Below the pieces are notes generated by a model, which saw nothing but the letters and a program-made list of their open reading frames with translations, had not been told where the DNA came from and did no database searches. Below, one piece after another: positions 42,227-50,976 of a DNA stretch of 57,384 nucleotides (its first letter is position 1; each line of letters opens with the position of its first letter). The stretch comes from CAZHGD01 sp964531735 (GTDB lineage Bacteria > Armatimonadota > UBA10988), in assembly GCA_964531735.1 (NCBI GenBank), contig CAZHGD010000028.1:1-57384 (forward strand). Direction: 5' to 3'. Both the position numbers and the translations under genes were made by a program.

Positions 42227-42644
42227 CGTTCTGCGCCTGACCGATGCCCATCTGGCGCAAGCCCGGCGGTACCCGCTCACCGTGGAATGTGCCGACGACG
42301 GCTGGGTCGCGCGCACCTCAGACCCGGCCTTCCCTTACCTCGTCGGCACGGGCGACAGCCCCGAAGCGGCCGCGGCCGAGATGTACCAGAACCTGGCGGG
42401 GCAGATCGCCTTGGCGGAGCACCAAGGACGCGAGCTTCCAGCGCCGCTGACAGACTACGGCCGCCCGTTCAGCGTGCGGCTACCGCGCTCGCTGCATCGC
42501 TCACTGACCACGCGGGCCAAAGCCGAGGGGGTCAGCATCAGCCAGACCGTGGTGTACCTGCTGACCGAGGCCCTCGCCGCGCCCGAACCGCCGGGGCTCG
42601 GTCGACGCCAACCGCGCCGACCGAGCTTGTCGGCAGGCGGCTGA
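42210..42644 (+). CDS. hicB: HicB-like antitoxin with C-terminal ribbon-helix-helix domain
   Basis: A 144-residue protein. Residues 15-75 match the HicB partial RNase H-like domain: Y-P-L-T-V-E-C-A-D-D-G-W-V-A-R, then L-V-G-T-G-D-S-P-E-A-A-A-A-E-M-Y-Q-N-L. Residues 88-122 form a ribbon-helix-helix DNA-binding motif: F-S-V-R-L-P-R-S-L-H-R-S-L then A-E-G-V-S-I-S-Q-T-V-V-Y-L-L. HicB binds and blocks HicA and represses the operon. The start overlaps the toxin gene, with AGGAG seven bases upstream. The C-terminal 20 residues are Pro/Arg-rich and variable. It converges on the kinase gene 24 bases downstream. Confidence 0.8.
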   Translation: MPIHTDVLRLTDAHLAQARRYPLTVECADDGWVARTSDPAFPYLVGTGDSPEAAAAEMYQNLAGQIALAEHQGRELPAPLTDYGRPFSVRLPRSLHRSLTTRAKAEGVSISQTVVYLLTEALAAPEPPGLGRRQPRRPSLSAGG

Positions 42645-42668
42645 CCGACCAGCCCGCCCCTCGCCGGG

Positions 42669-44423
42669 CTACCGCCCCGGCGGGCTGCTCTGTGCCTTGC
42701 CGCTCCCTTGGGGCACAGCGACCGCAGCACGAACGAGGCGGAAGCCCAGAGTGCCATCCTCGCGGTCTCTGGGGCTGCAGTGACGGCGGTATGCCGCGCG
42801 CGCCTCATTCGCCCGCGACCCACTCCCGCCGCGGCGGACCCTATCCCAGCCGCGCGTCGGGCCGGCCGGGTTCTCGCGTGGGCTCTGCAGGTAGTAGTCG
42901 CCGCTGTACCAGTCCGCGCACCACTCCCACACGTTCCCGCTCTGCTGGTAAGTGCCGTACCTGCTCAACCTCGACCGGTACGCCGTCACTGCCACGGTCG
43001 GGCAGTAGCCCACATGGCTGTCGCACAGCCGGCTCCGGCGCGCGTCATCCTGTTCGCCCCATGGGTATACAGTGTTCGACGGCCCGCGCGCAGCCTTCTC
43101 CCACTGCGCTTCCGTCGGCAAGGCCAGACCCGCCCACACCGCATATGCCTGCGCGTCGTCCCAGTCCACATGTGTCACCGGGTGGTTGGCCTTCTCCGCC
43201 GGGTAGCCACCGTTCTTCCACACGCCCATCCCAGCGCCGGGCTGTTCCGGCGAGCGGTGCCCCGTCTCTGCAACGAACTGGGCGTACTGCCGGTTGGTCA
43301 CGCAGTACCTGCCGATGTAGTACGCATCCAGGTACACTCGGTGCCGCGGGCAGTCGGAATCCCTACCGTCCCCCATCTCGAACTCGCCTGCCGGCACCAG
43401 CACCAGTACGCTACCGTCCTTCGGGTTCGTCACGGTGCGCGCGGCCGGCCCACGCACCGCCATCGCCACCAAGGTTAGCCCCAGCACCAGCAGAGCTGCC
43501 GCCACTACCCACGCGCGACGGGCCGGTGCTGCCCACCGGGCGGCCGCTGGCGCTGACCCACCAGGGCATGACGACGCCGGCCCAGCGGCCACCACCGTCG
43601 GCGGAGGACCGGCCGGCGCAGAGCCGTCCTCCAGCAGCGCCGGCACCTCCGCCGCGTGCGGCCGGGCCGTCGGGTCCTTCTCCAGACACCGCTCGACCAG
43701 CCCCCGGTACGGCTCCGGCAGCGTGTCCGGAATGGCCGCCGGCTCCGTCAGCACCTTGTTGACCAACTCGGCCTGGTTGCTGCCCACGTGCGCCGGCTGC
43801 CCGGTCAGCGCCTCCAGCAGCGTGACGCCCATCGCGTAGACGTCGCTGGCGGGCCCCACCCGGCCCTGGAACATCTCGGGCGCCATGTAGCCGAACGTGC
43901 CCATGATCCCCGTGGCCGTGGTTGAGCGGCCCCCGACCTCGCGCACCAGCCCGAAGTCGCCCAGCTTCCACACCTCGCCCACGCGGAACACGTTGGCCGG
44001 CTTCACGTCGCGGTGGACCAGCCCCTCGCCGTGCAGATAGGCCAGCGCTTGCGCCATGCCCATGGCCAACCCCGCCGCCTGCTCCAGCGGCAGTGTCGCC
44101 CCCGGCGTGAGCACGTCGGCCAGGGTGCCTTCGGCGAGTTCCGTCACCACATAGACCACATCGTCGATGCCGGCGCGGAACTCACCCGAAGCCTGGTAGG
44201 CCAGAACGTGCGGGTCGCGCAAGCGGGTCAGGGCCTCGATCTCGCGCAGGACCAGCCGCCGCTGCGCCGCGTCGGGCGTCAGCAGCTTGACCGCGACCCG
44301 GCCGATGACCTCACCGTCACTCAGCTCCTCGGCCGCATAAACGCGACCGAAGCTGCCGCGGCCGATCTGCTCTGTCAGCCGGTACCGCTTCGCGATGACG
44401 CCGCCCAGCAGTCGGTCGGCCAT
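42669..44423 (-). CDS. Membrane Ser/Thr protein kinase fused to an FGE-like (SUMF1-type) domain
   Basis: A 584-residue protein. The Hanks-type kinase domain (residues 15-265) has I-G-R-G-S-F-G-R-V-Y, Lys46 in V-A-V-K, catalytic H-R-D139, D156-F-G and A-P-E, so it should be active. A single membrane helix lies at about 303-323. The extracytoplasmic part (335-575) is an FGE-sulfatase-type C-lectin fold: V-P-A-G-E-F-E-M-G, L-P-T-E-A-Q-W-E-K-A-A-R-G, N-V-W-E-W-C-A-D-W-Y and the end L-G-F-R-L-V-R. The two active-site cysteines of true formylglycine-generating enzymes are not at their expected positions (after G-G-S the chain reads G-S-R-A-N-E-A-R-A-A-Y-R-R), so this is probably a ligand sensor, not a sulfatase activator. 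GGGAGGG precedes ATG 44423; the open frame continues to 44624. Confidence 0.93.
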   Translation of the reverse strand: MADRLLGGVIAKRYRLTEQIGRGSFGRVYAAEELSDGEVIGRVAVKLLTPDAAQRRLVLREIEALTRLRDPHVLAYQASGEFRAGIDDVVYVVTELAEGTLADVLTPGATLPLEQAAGLAMGMAQALAYLHGEGLVHRDVKPANVFRVGEVWKLGDFGLVREVGGRSTTATGIMGTFGYMAPEMFQGRVGPASDVYAMGVTLLEALTGQPAHVGSNQAELVNKVLTEPAAIPDTLPEPYRGLVERCLEKDPTARPHAAEVPALLEDGSAPAGPPPTVVAAGPASSCPGGSAPAAARWAAPARRAWVVAAALLVLGLTLVAMAVRGPAARTVTNPKDGSVLVLVPAGEFEMGDGRDSDCPRHRVYLDAYYIGRYCVTNRQYAQFVAETGHRSPEQPGAGMGVWKNGGYPAEKANHPVTHVDWDDAQAYAVWAGLALPTEAQWEKAARGPSNTVYPWGEQDDARRSRLCDSHVGYCPTVAVTAYRSRLSRYGTYQQSGNVWEWCADWYSGDYYLQSPRENPAGPTRGWDRVRRGGSGSRANEARAAYRRHCSPRDREDGTLGFRLVRAAVAVPQGSGKAQSSPPGR

Positions 44424-44571
44424 GCTGCACCCTCCCAGGAACACACCGACCCCTCGCTTCCACCGTCGGCGCCCGAGTCCTGCCGTGGCCATGACGCCGC
44501 TCGTGCCGCGCCGCCAGGACCTCGCCGACCTGCGCCGAACCACCTGCTGGACTGCCGCTGCGGAGTAGACG

Positions 44572-47298
44572 ATGCTCACCACCCCACCCCTGGCCGCCCT
44601 GCTGCTCATGGCCGCGCCCGCCACGCCCGGCGCGCTGACCTGCGCGCCGCCACCCGGCGCGCGCTACCGCTTCGGCGGTGTGGTCGGCGAGCGCGTGCAG
44701 GCCAACCTGCACGGTTGGCTGTTGCCCGCGCCGGCGGCCAATCCGGCGCTCCTCGAGATGTTCCGGGTGCGCGACCGGCTGCCGCGACCCGACCTGCTGC
44801 CGTGGTCCGGCGAGTTCGTCGGCAAGTACCTGATCAGCGCCATCCAAGCCCGCCGCATGGTCGACAGCTCGGAGTTGGAGCAGCTCATCAGGCAGGTCCT
44901 GCGCGAACTGGCGACCTGCCAGGCGGAGGATGGCTACCTCGGACCGTGGCCGAAGGCCGAGCGGCTGCTGGGCCAGTGGGATCTATGGGGACACTACCAC
45001 CTGATCGAGGCGCTGCTCGACTGGCATCAGGACACCGGCGACGCCGACGCCCTGCGCGTCGCCCGCCGCATCGGCGATGCCGTCTGCGCCACCTTTCTGG
45101 ACACCGGCAAGCGCGTGGTGCAGGCCGGCAGCCACGAGATGAACATGGCCATCCTGACCGCTCTGGCCCGGCTCTACCGCGTCACCGGCGAGCCGCGGTA
45201 CCTGCGGCTGGCGCGCGAGGTGGAGCAGGACTGGCAGCAGGCCGGCGACTACCTGCGCGGTGGCTTGGCCAACCAGCCGTTCTACCGCACGCCGCGCCCG
45301 CGCTGGGAGAGCTTGCACGATCTGCAAGGGCTGGTCGAACTGTACCGGTTGACGGGCGACGGGCGCTACCGTACCGCGTTCGGGAACCTGTGGCGGTCCA
45401 TCCGCGCGCTGGACATCCACAACACCGGCGGGTTCACCACGGGTGAGCAGGCCGTCGGCGACCCGTACGCGGCGGGCGCCATCGAGACCTGCTGCACCGT
45501 GGCCTGGATGGCCATCAGCGCCGACATGCTGCAGTTGACCGGCGACAGCCGCGTGGCCGACGAGCTGGAGCGGGCGCTGTACAACGGCGGCCTCGGCGCG
45601 CAGCATCCGTCCGGCCGCTGGTGGACCTACAACACGCCGATGAACGGCGTCCGCCGCGCCTCGGCCCACGACATCGTGTTTCAGGCCCGGCCTGGCTCGC
45701 CCGAGCTGAACTGCTGCTCGGTCAACGCGCCGCGCGTGCTCGGCCTGCTCAGCCGCTGGGCCGTGCTACGCGACGCCGGCGGGCTGCGCGTCAGCTACTA
45801 CGGCGCCGGCCGCAGTGAGGTCAGCCTGGCCAATGGCACACCAGTCGTCCTGCGGCAGCAGACCGAGTACCCGCTCGACGGTCGGGTGACGCTCCAGGTC
45901 GACCCGGCCACGCCCAAGGCGTTTGCGCTGCGCCTGCGCGTGCCCGCCTGGTCGGCCCACACCACGGTGGCGGTCAACGGCACGGCCGTGGACGCGCCCG
46001 AGCCTGGCAGTTGGCTGGCGCTGAGCCGGACCTGGCAGGCGGGCGACCGCGTCGAACTGCACCTGGACCTGGCGCTGCGCGCCGTGCCGGGCGACGGCGC
46101 CTGCGCCGGTCAGGTGTCGCTGTTCCGCGGACCGCTGCTGCTGGCCTGGGACCAGCGCCTCGGTACGACCGACGAGCCCGGCTTGCCGGTGCTCGACCCG
46201 GTGGCGCTGAATCCGGTCAGCCGGCCGGTCGACGGCCCGCTGCCGCGTCCCTGGCTGCGCGTCGACGTCGGGCCGGCCGACCACCGCGTGCCGCTGTGCG
46301 ACTTCGCCAGCGCCGGCGCCGCCGGCAACCCGTACCGCAGTTGGCTGCGCGCCGAGGCCACCGCGCCGGCGCCGTTCCACCTGTTGGAGCCGGCACCGGG
46401 CGCGACGGTGCCGCCGGGCGAGGTGCTGTTCATCTGGGCCCCGCCCGGCCGGCCGCGGCCGGTGCCCGGCGAGCAGGTCCTCAACATCCGCGACGAGCAC
46501 GGGGCGCTGGTTCACGCCAGCCGGCCGGCGCTGCCGTTCGCGCAGGTCGACCTGCCGGCGGGTCGCTACCAGTGGCAGGTGCTCCGCCGCAACGGACACG
46601 GTCAGCGCGCCTGCGAGGACGGCTGGGGCACGTTCACCGTGGCCGCCGGCGCCGCGCCGCAGGCGGCCGAGGTGCCACGGCCGCTACGCCTGCGCGAGGA
46701 CCTCGCGCTGGTCGACGCCCCATTGGCGGGAGCGGGGCAACCGATCTTCGGCGAGTTGGCGGCGGCGCACGCGGTGACCGCGGCCGCCGGGCCAGGTGAC
46801 CAGCCGAATGGCGCGGTCGCCTTCAACGGGCGCGACAGCAAGCTCACCTACGCGGTGGCTTACTGGCCGACCGGAGCGATGAGCGCCGCCGCGTGGTTCT
46901 GGCTGGACGAGTACCCGACCGGCCGCATCGCGCAGGTCGCCAGCGCCTGGTGCGCCGGCGGCGACGATCCGTTGCGCCTCACCATCGACCGCCAGCAGGT
47001 GTTCGCGCGCATCGAGGGCGGCGGCTTCGGCAGCACGCCAGGCGCGCCGGTGTCGCTGCGCCGCTGGTACCACGTGACCGCGGTGCAGGACGGCGGCCGG
47101 CTGCGGTTGTGGCTCGACGGCAGGCTGGTCGGCGAGTGCCGTGGCCTGACCGCGCCAGTCTCCGCCACGGCCCTCGTCGGCGTCGGCTGCAATCCGCTGT
47201 ATGGCGGCAACGAATGCCTGCCAGGCCGGGTCAGCCGATTCAGCCTGTGGGCCAAGGCGCTCAGCGACGAGGAGATCCAGCGGCTCGCGCAGCGTTGA
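44572..47298 (+). CDS. GH127-family beta-L-arabinofuranosidase-like enzyme with C-terminal LamG-type domain
   Basis: A 908-residue secreted enzyme. It has a signal peptide (1 to about 20), then the (alpha/alpha)6 domain of the GH127/DUF1680 family: L-G-P-W-P-K near 125, N-M-A-I-L-T-A-L-A-R-L-Y. The zinc/catalytic residues are Glu305-T-Cys307 and Cys381-Cys382 (L-N-C-C-S-V-N), matching the E-x-C and CC of characterised beta-L-arabinofuranosidases; Cys381 corresponds to the nucleophile. After beta-sandwich domains comes a fibronectin-like insert (about 595-690) and a concanavalin/LamG-like domain (740-905) with D-G-G-R-L-R-L-W-L-D-G. It probably releases arabinose from plant or algal glycans. 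It ends eight bases from the convergent cyclase gene. Confidence 0.88.
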   Translation: MLTTPPLAALLLMAAPATPGALTCAPPPGARYRFGGVVGERVQANLHGWLLPAPAANPALLEMFRVRDRLPRPDLLPWSGEFVGKYLISAIQARRMVDSSELEQLIRQVLRELATCQAEDGYLGPWPKAERLLGQWDLWGHYHLIEALLDWHQDTGDADALRVARRIGDAVCATFLDTGKRVVQAGSHEMNMAILTALARLYRVTGEPRYLRLAREVEQDWQQAGDYLRGGLANQPFYRTPRPRWESLHDLQGLVELYRLTGDGRYRTAFGNLWRSIRALDIHNTGGFTTGEQAVGDPYAAGAIETCCTVAWMAISADMLQLTGDSRVADELERALYNGGLGAQHPSGRWWTYNTPMNGVRRASAHDIVFQARPGSPELNCCSVNAPRVLGLLSRWAVLRDAGGLRVSYYGAGRSEVSLANGTPVVLRQQTEYPLDGRVTLQVDPATPKAFALRLRVPAWSAHTTVAVNGTAVDAPEPGSWLALSRTWQAGDRVELHLDLALRAVPGDGACAGQVSLFRGPLLLAWDQRLGTTDEPGLPVLDPVALNPVSRPVDGPLPRPWLRVDVGPADHRVPLCDFASAGAAGNPYRSWLRAEATAPAPFHLLEPAPGATVPPGEVLFIWAPPGRPRPVPGEQVLNIRDEHGALVHASRPALPFAQVDLPAGRYQWQVLRRNGHGQRACEDGWGTFTVAAGAAPQAAEVPRPLRLREDLALVDAPLAGAGQPIFGELAAAHAVTAAAGPGDQPNGAVAFNGRDSKLTYAVAYWPTGAMSAAAWFWLDEYPTGRIAQVASAWCAGGDDPLRLTIDRQQVFARIEGGGFGSTPGAPVSLRRWYHVTAVQDGGRLRLWLDGRLVGECRGLTAPVSATALVGVGCNPLYGGNECLPGRVSRFSLWAKALSDEEIQRLAQR

Positions 47299-47306
47299 CC
47301 GTCTGG

Positions 47307-49898
47307 TCAGGCCGGCGGCGGTGTCTCGGCGGCCGGCTCGGCCACCCGCCAGGCCCGGACGCCACCGCTGATGCCCTTCACCTCGACGCGTTCGCACGGG
47401 CTGAACGCAAAGGCCTCGCCGACGGCTTCGCGAACGGCTTCGCTGACCACGACTTCGCCGCCGTTGGCCAGCGACTGTAGCCGCGCGCTGATCACGACGG
47501 TGTAGCCCAGCGCGGTGTAGTTGAACTGGTTCGGGTTGCCCACCAAGCCGACCACGGCCTCGCCGCAGTGCAGGCCGAGCCCAATCTCGAGCGTGGTGCG
47601 GCCCCGCTGCCGCAGCACTGCGGTGACTCGGTGGGCGGCGGCGCTCATGGCCAGCGCGCCGCGTACGGCACTGATCACCTCGCCCGGCTCGCCGCTGAGA
47701 CGGAACATCGCCATCAGCCCGTCGCCGGTGTACTTGTCCAGCAAGCCACCGTGGGCGTGCAGCGCCTCGGTCATCGCGGTCATATAGGCGTTGATCGTCT
47801 CGATGACCTCTTCCGGGCTGTGCTGCTCCGAGAAACCCGTGAAGTCGCGCACATCGGCGAAGGCCACGGCGACCTGCTGGCGGCGCCCGCCAAGGCCCAG
47901 TCGGGCGTCGGGGTCTTCCAGCAGTTCATCGATGACCTGCGGTGCGACGAAGCGCTGCAGCAGGCTGCGGTTCCGTTCGCGCTGCTCGCCCTCCATGGTC
48001 AGCGTCAGTTGGCTGACGACCAGCGCGGCGGCGAACACGGCCACCAGCGCCGGCACCGGATCGATCCAGAGATCGCCTCGCAGGATGAGCGTCCAGACCG
48101 ACAGCGACACCTGCAGGAACGCGATCAGTCCGCTGCGCCAACTGGTCTCGACCACGCTGTGACCGGTGCACAGGGCGCCCACCAGCGTCGCCAAACATAG
48201 CACCAGTGCCGCCTGTTGCCAGGGGCGCAGGCCCGCAATCTCGCTGGTGACCCGTAAGCTGGCCACGATGCCGGCCCAGACGTCCTCCCAGCTCGCCGGG
48301 CCGAACGGCGTCTCGCGGTTGCGGTGCTCGAGCGGATCGAGGAAGACCACCTTGCCGGCGAAGTACTCGTCCGGCGCCAGCCACCGCGCCGGGCCGGGCT
48401 CGCCGCCGAGGTTGCGCGCTTGCCCGCCGAACAGCGGAGCACCTGACCTCACCGCGGCGTAGCTGACTTGGGCCAGGCCACTCCACAGGCTGGGTCCGAG
48501 CGGCGAGGCCACCACCAGCCCGGGGGCGATCTCCGACGGGCGCGCCCGGGCCAGCCGGACCAAACGGCTGTCGCCCGCCGACGACGACTCGACCTCGGCG
48601 CCGCCGACCAGCGCCAGCAGCGCCCACGCCGCCGGCGGCTCCGTCGGCCAGCGGGTCGGCACGGCCGGCAGTCGCGCGCTGCCATAGGAGGCCAGCCAGC
48701 CGCCAGCCACTCGCAGCACGGGCAACTCGGCCACTGCCCGATGGCTCATGGCCTCTGGCGGCAGTAGCAACACGACGTTGCCGGCCTCTTTCACGGCGGC
48801 CTTGAGCTGTGGCCAGTCGCGCTCCGAGCGGCGCATGTCGCGGCGCGACGGGACCACCTGGCTCTGAGGGTCGAGTGTGGTCGGGGCCCGCTCGCGTGGC
48901 CAACCGGCCGTGGCCGGTGGCGGCAAACTCGGCATCGGCAGCACAATCAGGCCCGCCCCGGCCTGCGATAGCCGGCGGATCACCTCGGCCTGGATGGCCA
49001 CCTCGGACGACGTCGTGGCCGCTCGCCGTTGGGTCGTCTCGTCCATGTCCAGGCACACCACGGCCGGCTGCGGCAACCGCTCGGGCCCGATGGAGAGCTC
49101 GCGGTAGAGCCCGCGGGTGGGGAGCACGCTGGCCAGCAAGGCGCCTTGCAGCGGCGCCAGCAAGCTGGCCGATGAGGCCGCCACGACCACCAGACCGACC
49201 GCCAGCCCCAGGCCCACGCCACGCAAGTCGGCCCGTTGGCGCTGGCCGCCGACCGTGTAGCGGACGATCAGTGCCCGTTCGAGCCACCGCGGCGCCGGCG
49301 CCGGGCGTCGTCGCCGAGCCAGCAGCGCCGCGGCGGCACCGATCAGTGCCGGCAGCCCGATGAGCAGCACGCGCCGCAGGCCCGGCCAGGCATCGACAGC
49401 CGGCAACCAGACCGCCAGTCCGACGGCCAAGCCGCCGGCCCAGGCCAGCCGTAGACCCAGCTTGAGGTCGGCGGCCTGGTGTTCGCCACGGCGGCCGACC
49501 AGCCCACCCAGGGCGGCACCGAACAGGCTGCCGGCGAGGCACAACGGCAGGGCCAGCGTCAGCGCCGCCAGCCCGCCCACGCCGGCGGCGCTGAACAGGC
49601 CGCTGGTGGCCTCGGCCAGGACCCGCTCCAGCAGCGCCGCGCCGGCAACGGCCAACAGCAGGCTGACGCCCAGCGACCAGCGCACGATGGCGCCCGCCGC
49701 GGTGGCCATGCTCCGCGGGTGCGCCACGCCCCACACGACGGCGGCCAGCGCGATGGTGCCGTTGGCCGCCGCCCAGATGCCGGTGGCCAAGCCGCGCGAC
49801 GCTGCCCACCGCACCACCAGCGCGACGGTCACCGCCGCCATCAGCCACGGCGCGCTCCGCCGCCAGGCCGCTTGGTCGAAGTGGCAGTCCAGTCGCAT
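47307..49898 (-). CDS. Membrane-bound class III adenylate/guanylate cyclase with CHASE2-like sensor
   Basis: An 863-residue protein. N-terminal hydrophobic segments (about residues 15-240) are followed by an extracytoplasmic CHASE2-like region (about 265-555; V-V-C-L-D-M-D near 285), three transmembrane segments (about 570-645), and the cyclase domain (about 660-850). Metal-binding Asp682 (F-A-D-V-R-D-F-T-G-F) and the second Asp in K-Y-T-G-D-G-L are present, as is the transition-state Arg806. Thr in Y-T-A-L-G and Lys in D-K-Y point to ATP as substrate. The Asn of G-D-T-V-N-x-A-x-R-L is replaced by Val802 (T-V-V-I-S-A-R-L), which may reduce activity. It is the last gene of the operon with CD225- and DUF2752-type genes. 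Confidence 0.92.
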   Translation of the reverse strand: MRLDCHFDQAAWRRSAPWLMAAVTVALVVRWAASRGLATGIWAAANGTIALAAVVWGVAHPRSMATAAGAIVRWSLGVSLLLAVAGAALLERVLAEATSGLFSAAGVGGLAALTLALPLCLAGSLFGAALGGLVGRRGEHQAADLKLGLRLAWAGGLAVGLAVWLPAVDAWPGLRRVLLIGLPALIGAAAALLARRRRPAPAPRWLERALIVRYTVGGQRQRADLRGVGLGLAVGLVVVAASSASLLAPLQGALLASVLPTRGLYRELSIGPERLPQPAVVCLDMDETTQRRAATTSSEVAIQAEVIRRLSQAGAGLIVLPMPSLPPPATAGWPRERAPTTLDPQSQVVPSRRDMRRSERDWPQLKAAVKEAGNVVLLLPPEAMSHRAVAELPVLRVAGGWLASYGSARLPAVPTRWPTEPPAAWALLALVGGAEVESSSAGDSRLVRLARARPSEIAPGLVVASPLGPSLWSGLAQVSYAAVRSGAPLFGGQARNLGGEPGPARWLAPDEYFAGKVVFLDPLEHRNRETPFGPASWEDVWAGIVASLRVTSEIAGLRPWQQAALVLCLATLVGALCTGHSVVETSWRSGLIAFLQVSLSVWTLILRGDLWIDPVPALVAVFAAALVVSQLTLTMEGEQRERNRSLLQRFVAPQVIDELLEDPDARLGLGGRRQQVAVAFADVRDFTGFSEQHSPEEVIETINAYMTAMTEALHAHGGLLDKYTGDGLMAMFRLSGEPGEVISAVRGALAMSAAAHRVTAVLRQRGRTTLEIGLGLHCGEAVVGLVGNPNQFNYTALGYTVVISARLQSLANGGEVVVSEAVREAVGEAFAFSPCERVEVKGISGGVRAWRVAEPAAETPPPA

Positions 49899-49910
49899 CG
49901 CCCGCTCCGC

Positions 49911-50348
49911 TCAGCGCAGCAGTGCGCCGGGCGCCAGGTAGCAGTATGGCACCCAGGGCAGGTTCCGCGCCACGAAGTACAGCAACACGAGGCCCAGCAG
50001 CGCCCAGACCGCCGCCGCCGGGATGTCCGGCTGCGCCGGCGGCCGAGTGCCGGACCAGTGCGCGCGGAGCGTCGCGGCGTACCAGGCCAGCAGGCCCGGC
50101 AGCGCACAGACCAGCAGCGGGTTGTAGCAGAAGGCGACCCACACCTGCCCGTGGCTCAGCGCGCGCAACGCGCGCGTGGCGCCACAGCCAGGGCAGTACA
50201 GTCCGGTCAGCTCATGGAACACGCAGCGAAAGACGCCGACGTGCGGCACGCCGAAGCCGGCCACGATCACCACCACGGCGCTCAGCACGACCAGTTGGGC
50301 CAGCACCAGCCGCCGGGCGGGCCGACGGCACTCGGCCTCGGCAGCCAT
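49911..50348 (-). CDS. DUF2752 membrane protein
   Basis: A 145-residue protein with three hydrophobic segments. The DUF2752 signature is clear: G-L-Y-C-P-G-C-G-A-T-R-A-L-R-A-L near residues 50-65, then F-C-Y-N-P-L-L. Its function is unknown; the conserved cysteines suggest metal binding or redox. Its ATG overlaps the stop of the upstream CD225 gene (TGATG), a sign of translational coupling; the in-frame GTG at 50351 is an alternative. The cyclase gene begins 12 bases after its stop. Confidence 0.92.
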   Translation of the reverse strand: MAAEAECRRPARRLVLAQLVVLSAVVVIVAGFGVPHVGVFRCVFHELTGLYCPGCGATRALRALSHGQVWVAFCYNPLLVCALPGLLAWYAATLRAHWSGTRPPAQPDIPAAAVWALLGLVLLYFVARNLPWVPYCYLAPGALLR

Positions 50349-50755
50349 CACTTGGTGGAGGCCGACAGGACCGCCACGGCGACCTGTAGCAGCACCCAGA
50401 GCACGTTGATGAGCAGCCCTAGCCCGAAGGCCACCCAGGCCCAGGTGCGCGCTTTGGCGTGGGCGTCCAGGGCGCCGGCGTAGTCACCGGCGTTCCACAG
50501 CGAGCTGACGCGCGCGGCGAAGACAATGGAGACGACGCCCAGCGGAGGGCAGCAACACAGCGCCGTAGCGATCGACCAGCCCAGCACGCTGGCCGGTGGC
50601 GCCGACGGCGCGGCCGGATTGACGTAGACGCCAAACGGCTGCTGTTGCTGCTGTGGAGCCGTCATGCCTGGCGTGGCCACGGCCAGCCCGCGGCCGCACA
50701 CGGCGCACTGGGTCGCGTTTTCGAGATTGCTGGAGCCACAATGCGGACAATACAT
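50348..50755 (-). CDS. CD225/dispanin-family membrane protein with N-terminal zinc ribbon
   Basis: A 135-residue protein. Residues 1-24 form a zinc ribbon, M-Y-C-P-H-C-G and C-A-V-C-G, followed by a Gln/Pro-rich linker. Residues 58-130 are the CD225 unit: first membrane segment, C-C-C-P-P-L-G-V-V-S-I-V-F-A-A, then W-N-A-G-D-Y-A-G-A-L-D-A-H-A-K-A-R-T-W-A-W-V-A and a second segment. Bacterial members are uncharacterised; vertebrate relatives (IFITM) act on membranes. ATG 50755 is chosen because the zinc ribbon begins there and GGGAG lies upstream; the frame is open to 50911. A TATAGA hexamer (50806-50801, minus strand) could be its -10. Confidence 0.9.
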   Translation of the reverse strand: MYCPHCGSSNLENATQCAVCGRGLAVATPGMTAPQQQQQPFGVYVNPAAPSAPPASVLGWSIATALCCCPPLGVVSIVFAARVSSLWNAGDYAGALDAHAKARTWAWVAFGLGLLINVLWVLLQVAVAVLSASTK

Positions 50756-50913
50756 AGCGAACCACTCCCAACGGCACGCCGGCACGCCCGGCCCTGGCCG
50801 TCTATACCGCGGCGGCGCTTCGCCTCCTCCTGGCTGCCGGGCCGTGGACGCGACGCCTCGCCTCATTGTGCCCTCAGACGGGGCGGCGCCGCCAGTGACG
50901 CCGGCCGTCACGG

Positions 50914-50942
50914 TTGTGCCGCACCACCCCCTGTGCTAAGAT
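50914..50942 (+). promoter_or_regulatory. Sigma-70-type promoter for the six-gene operon
   Basis: TTGTGC (50914-50919), 17-base spacer ending TGTGC, TAAGAT (50937-50942). The TGC before the -10 gives an extended -10. Transcription would start near 50949, which favours ATG 50977 over the in-frame ATG 50941 that lies inside the -10. Confidence 0.48.
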
Positions 50943-50976
50943 GCCGTCGCTCAAGCGCGCTGCGGATCCTGTGTTC

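Noticed and set aside
42669..44423. FGE-like domain as the activator of the sulfatase at 12917
   Set aside because: The two cysteines needed for formylglycine formation are not present at the conserved positions and the domain lies outside the membrane, whereas the sulfatase has no export signal.
47926..50142. A 738-codon frame on the same strand as the cyclase gene
   Set aside because: It is an out-of-frame shadow of the cyclase and DUF2752 genes, Arg/Gly/Ala-rich with no domain.
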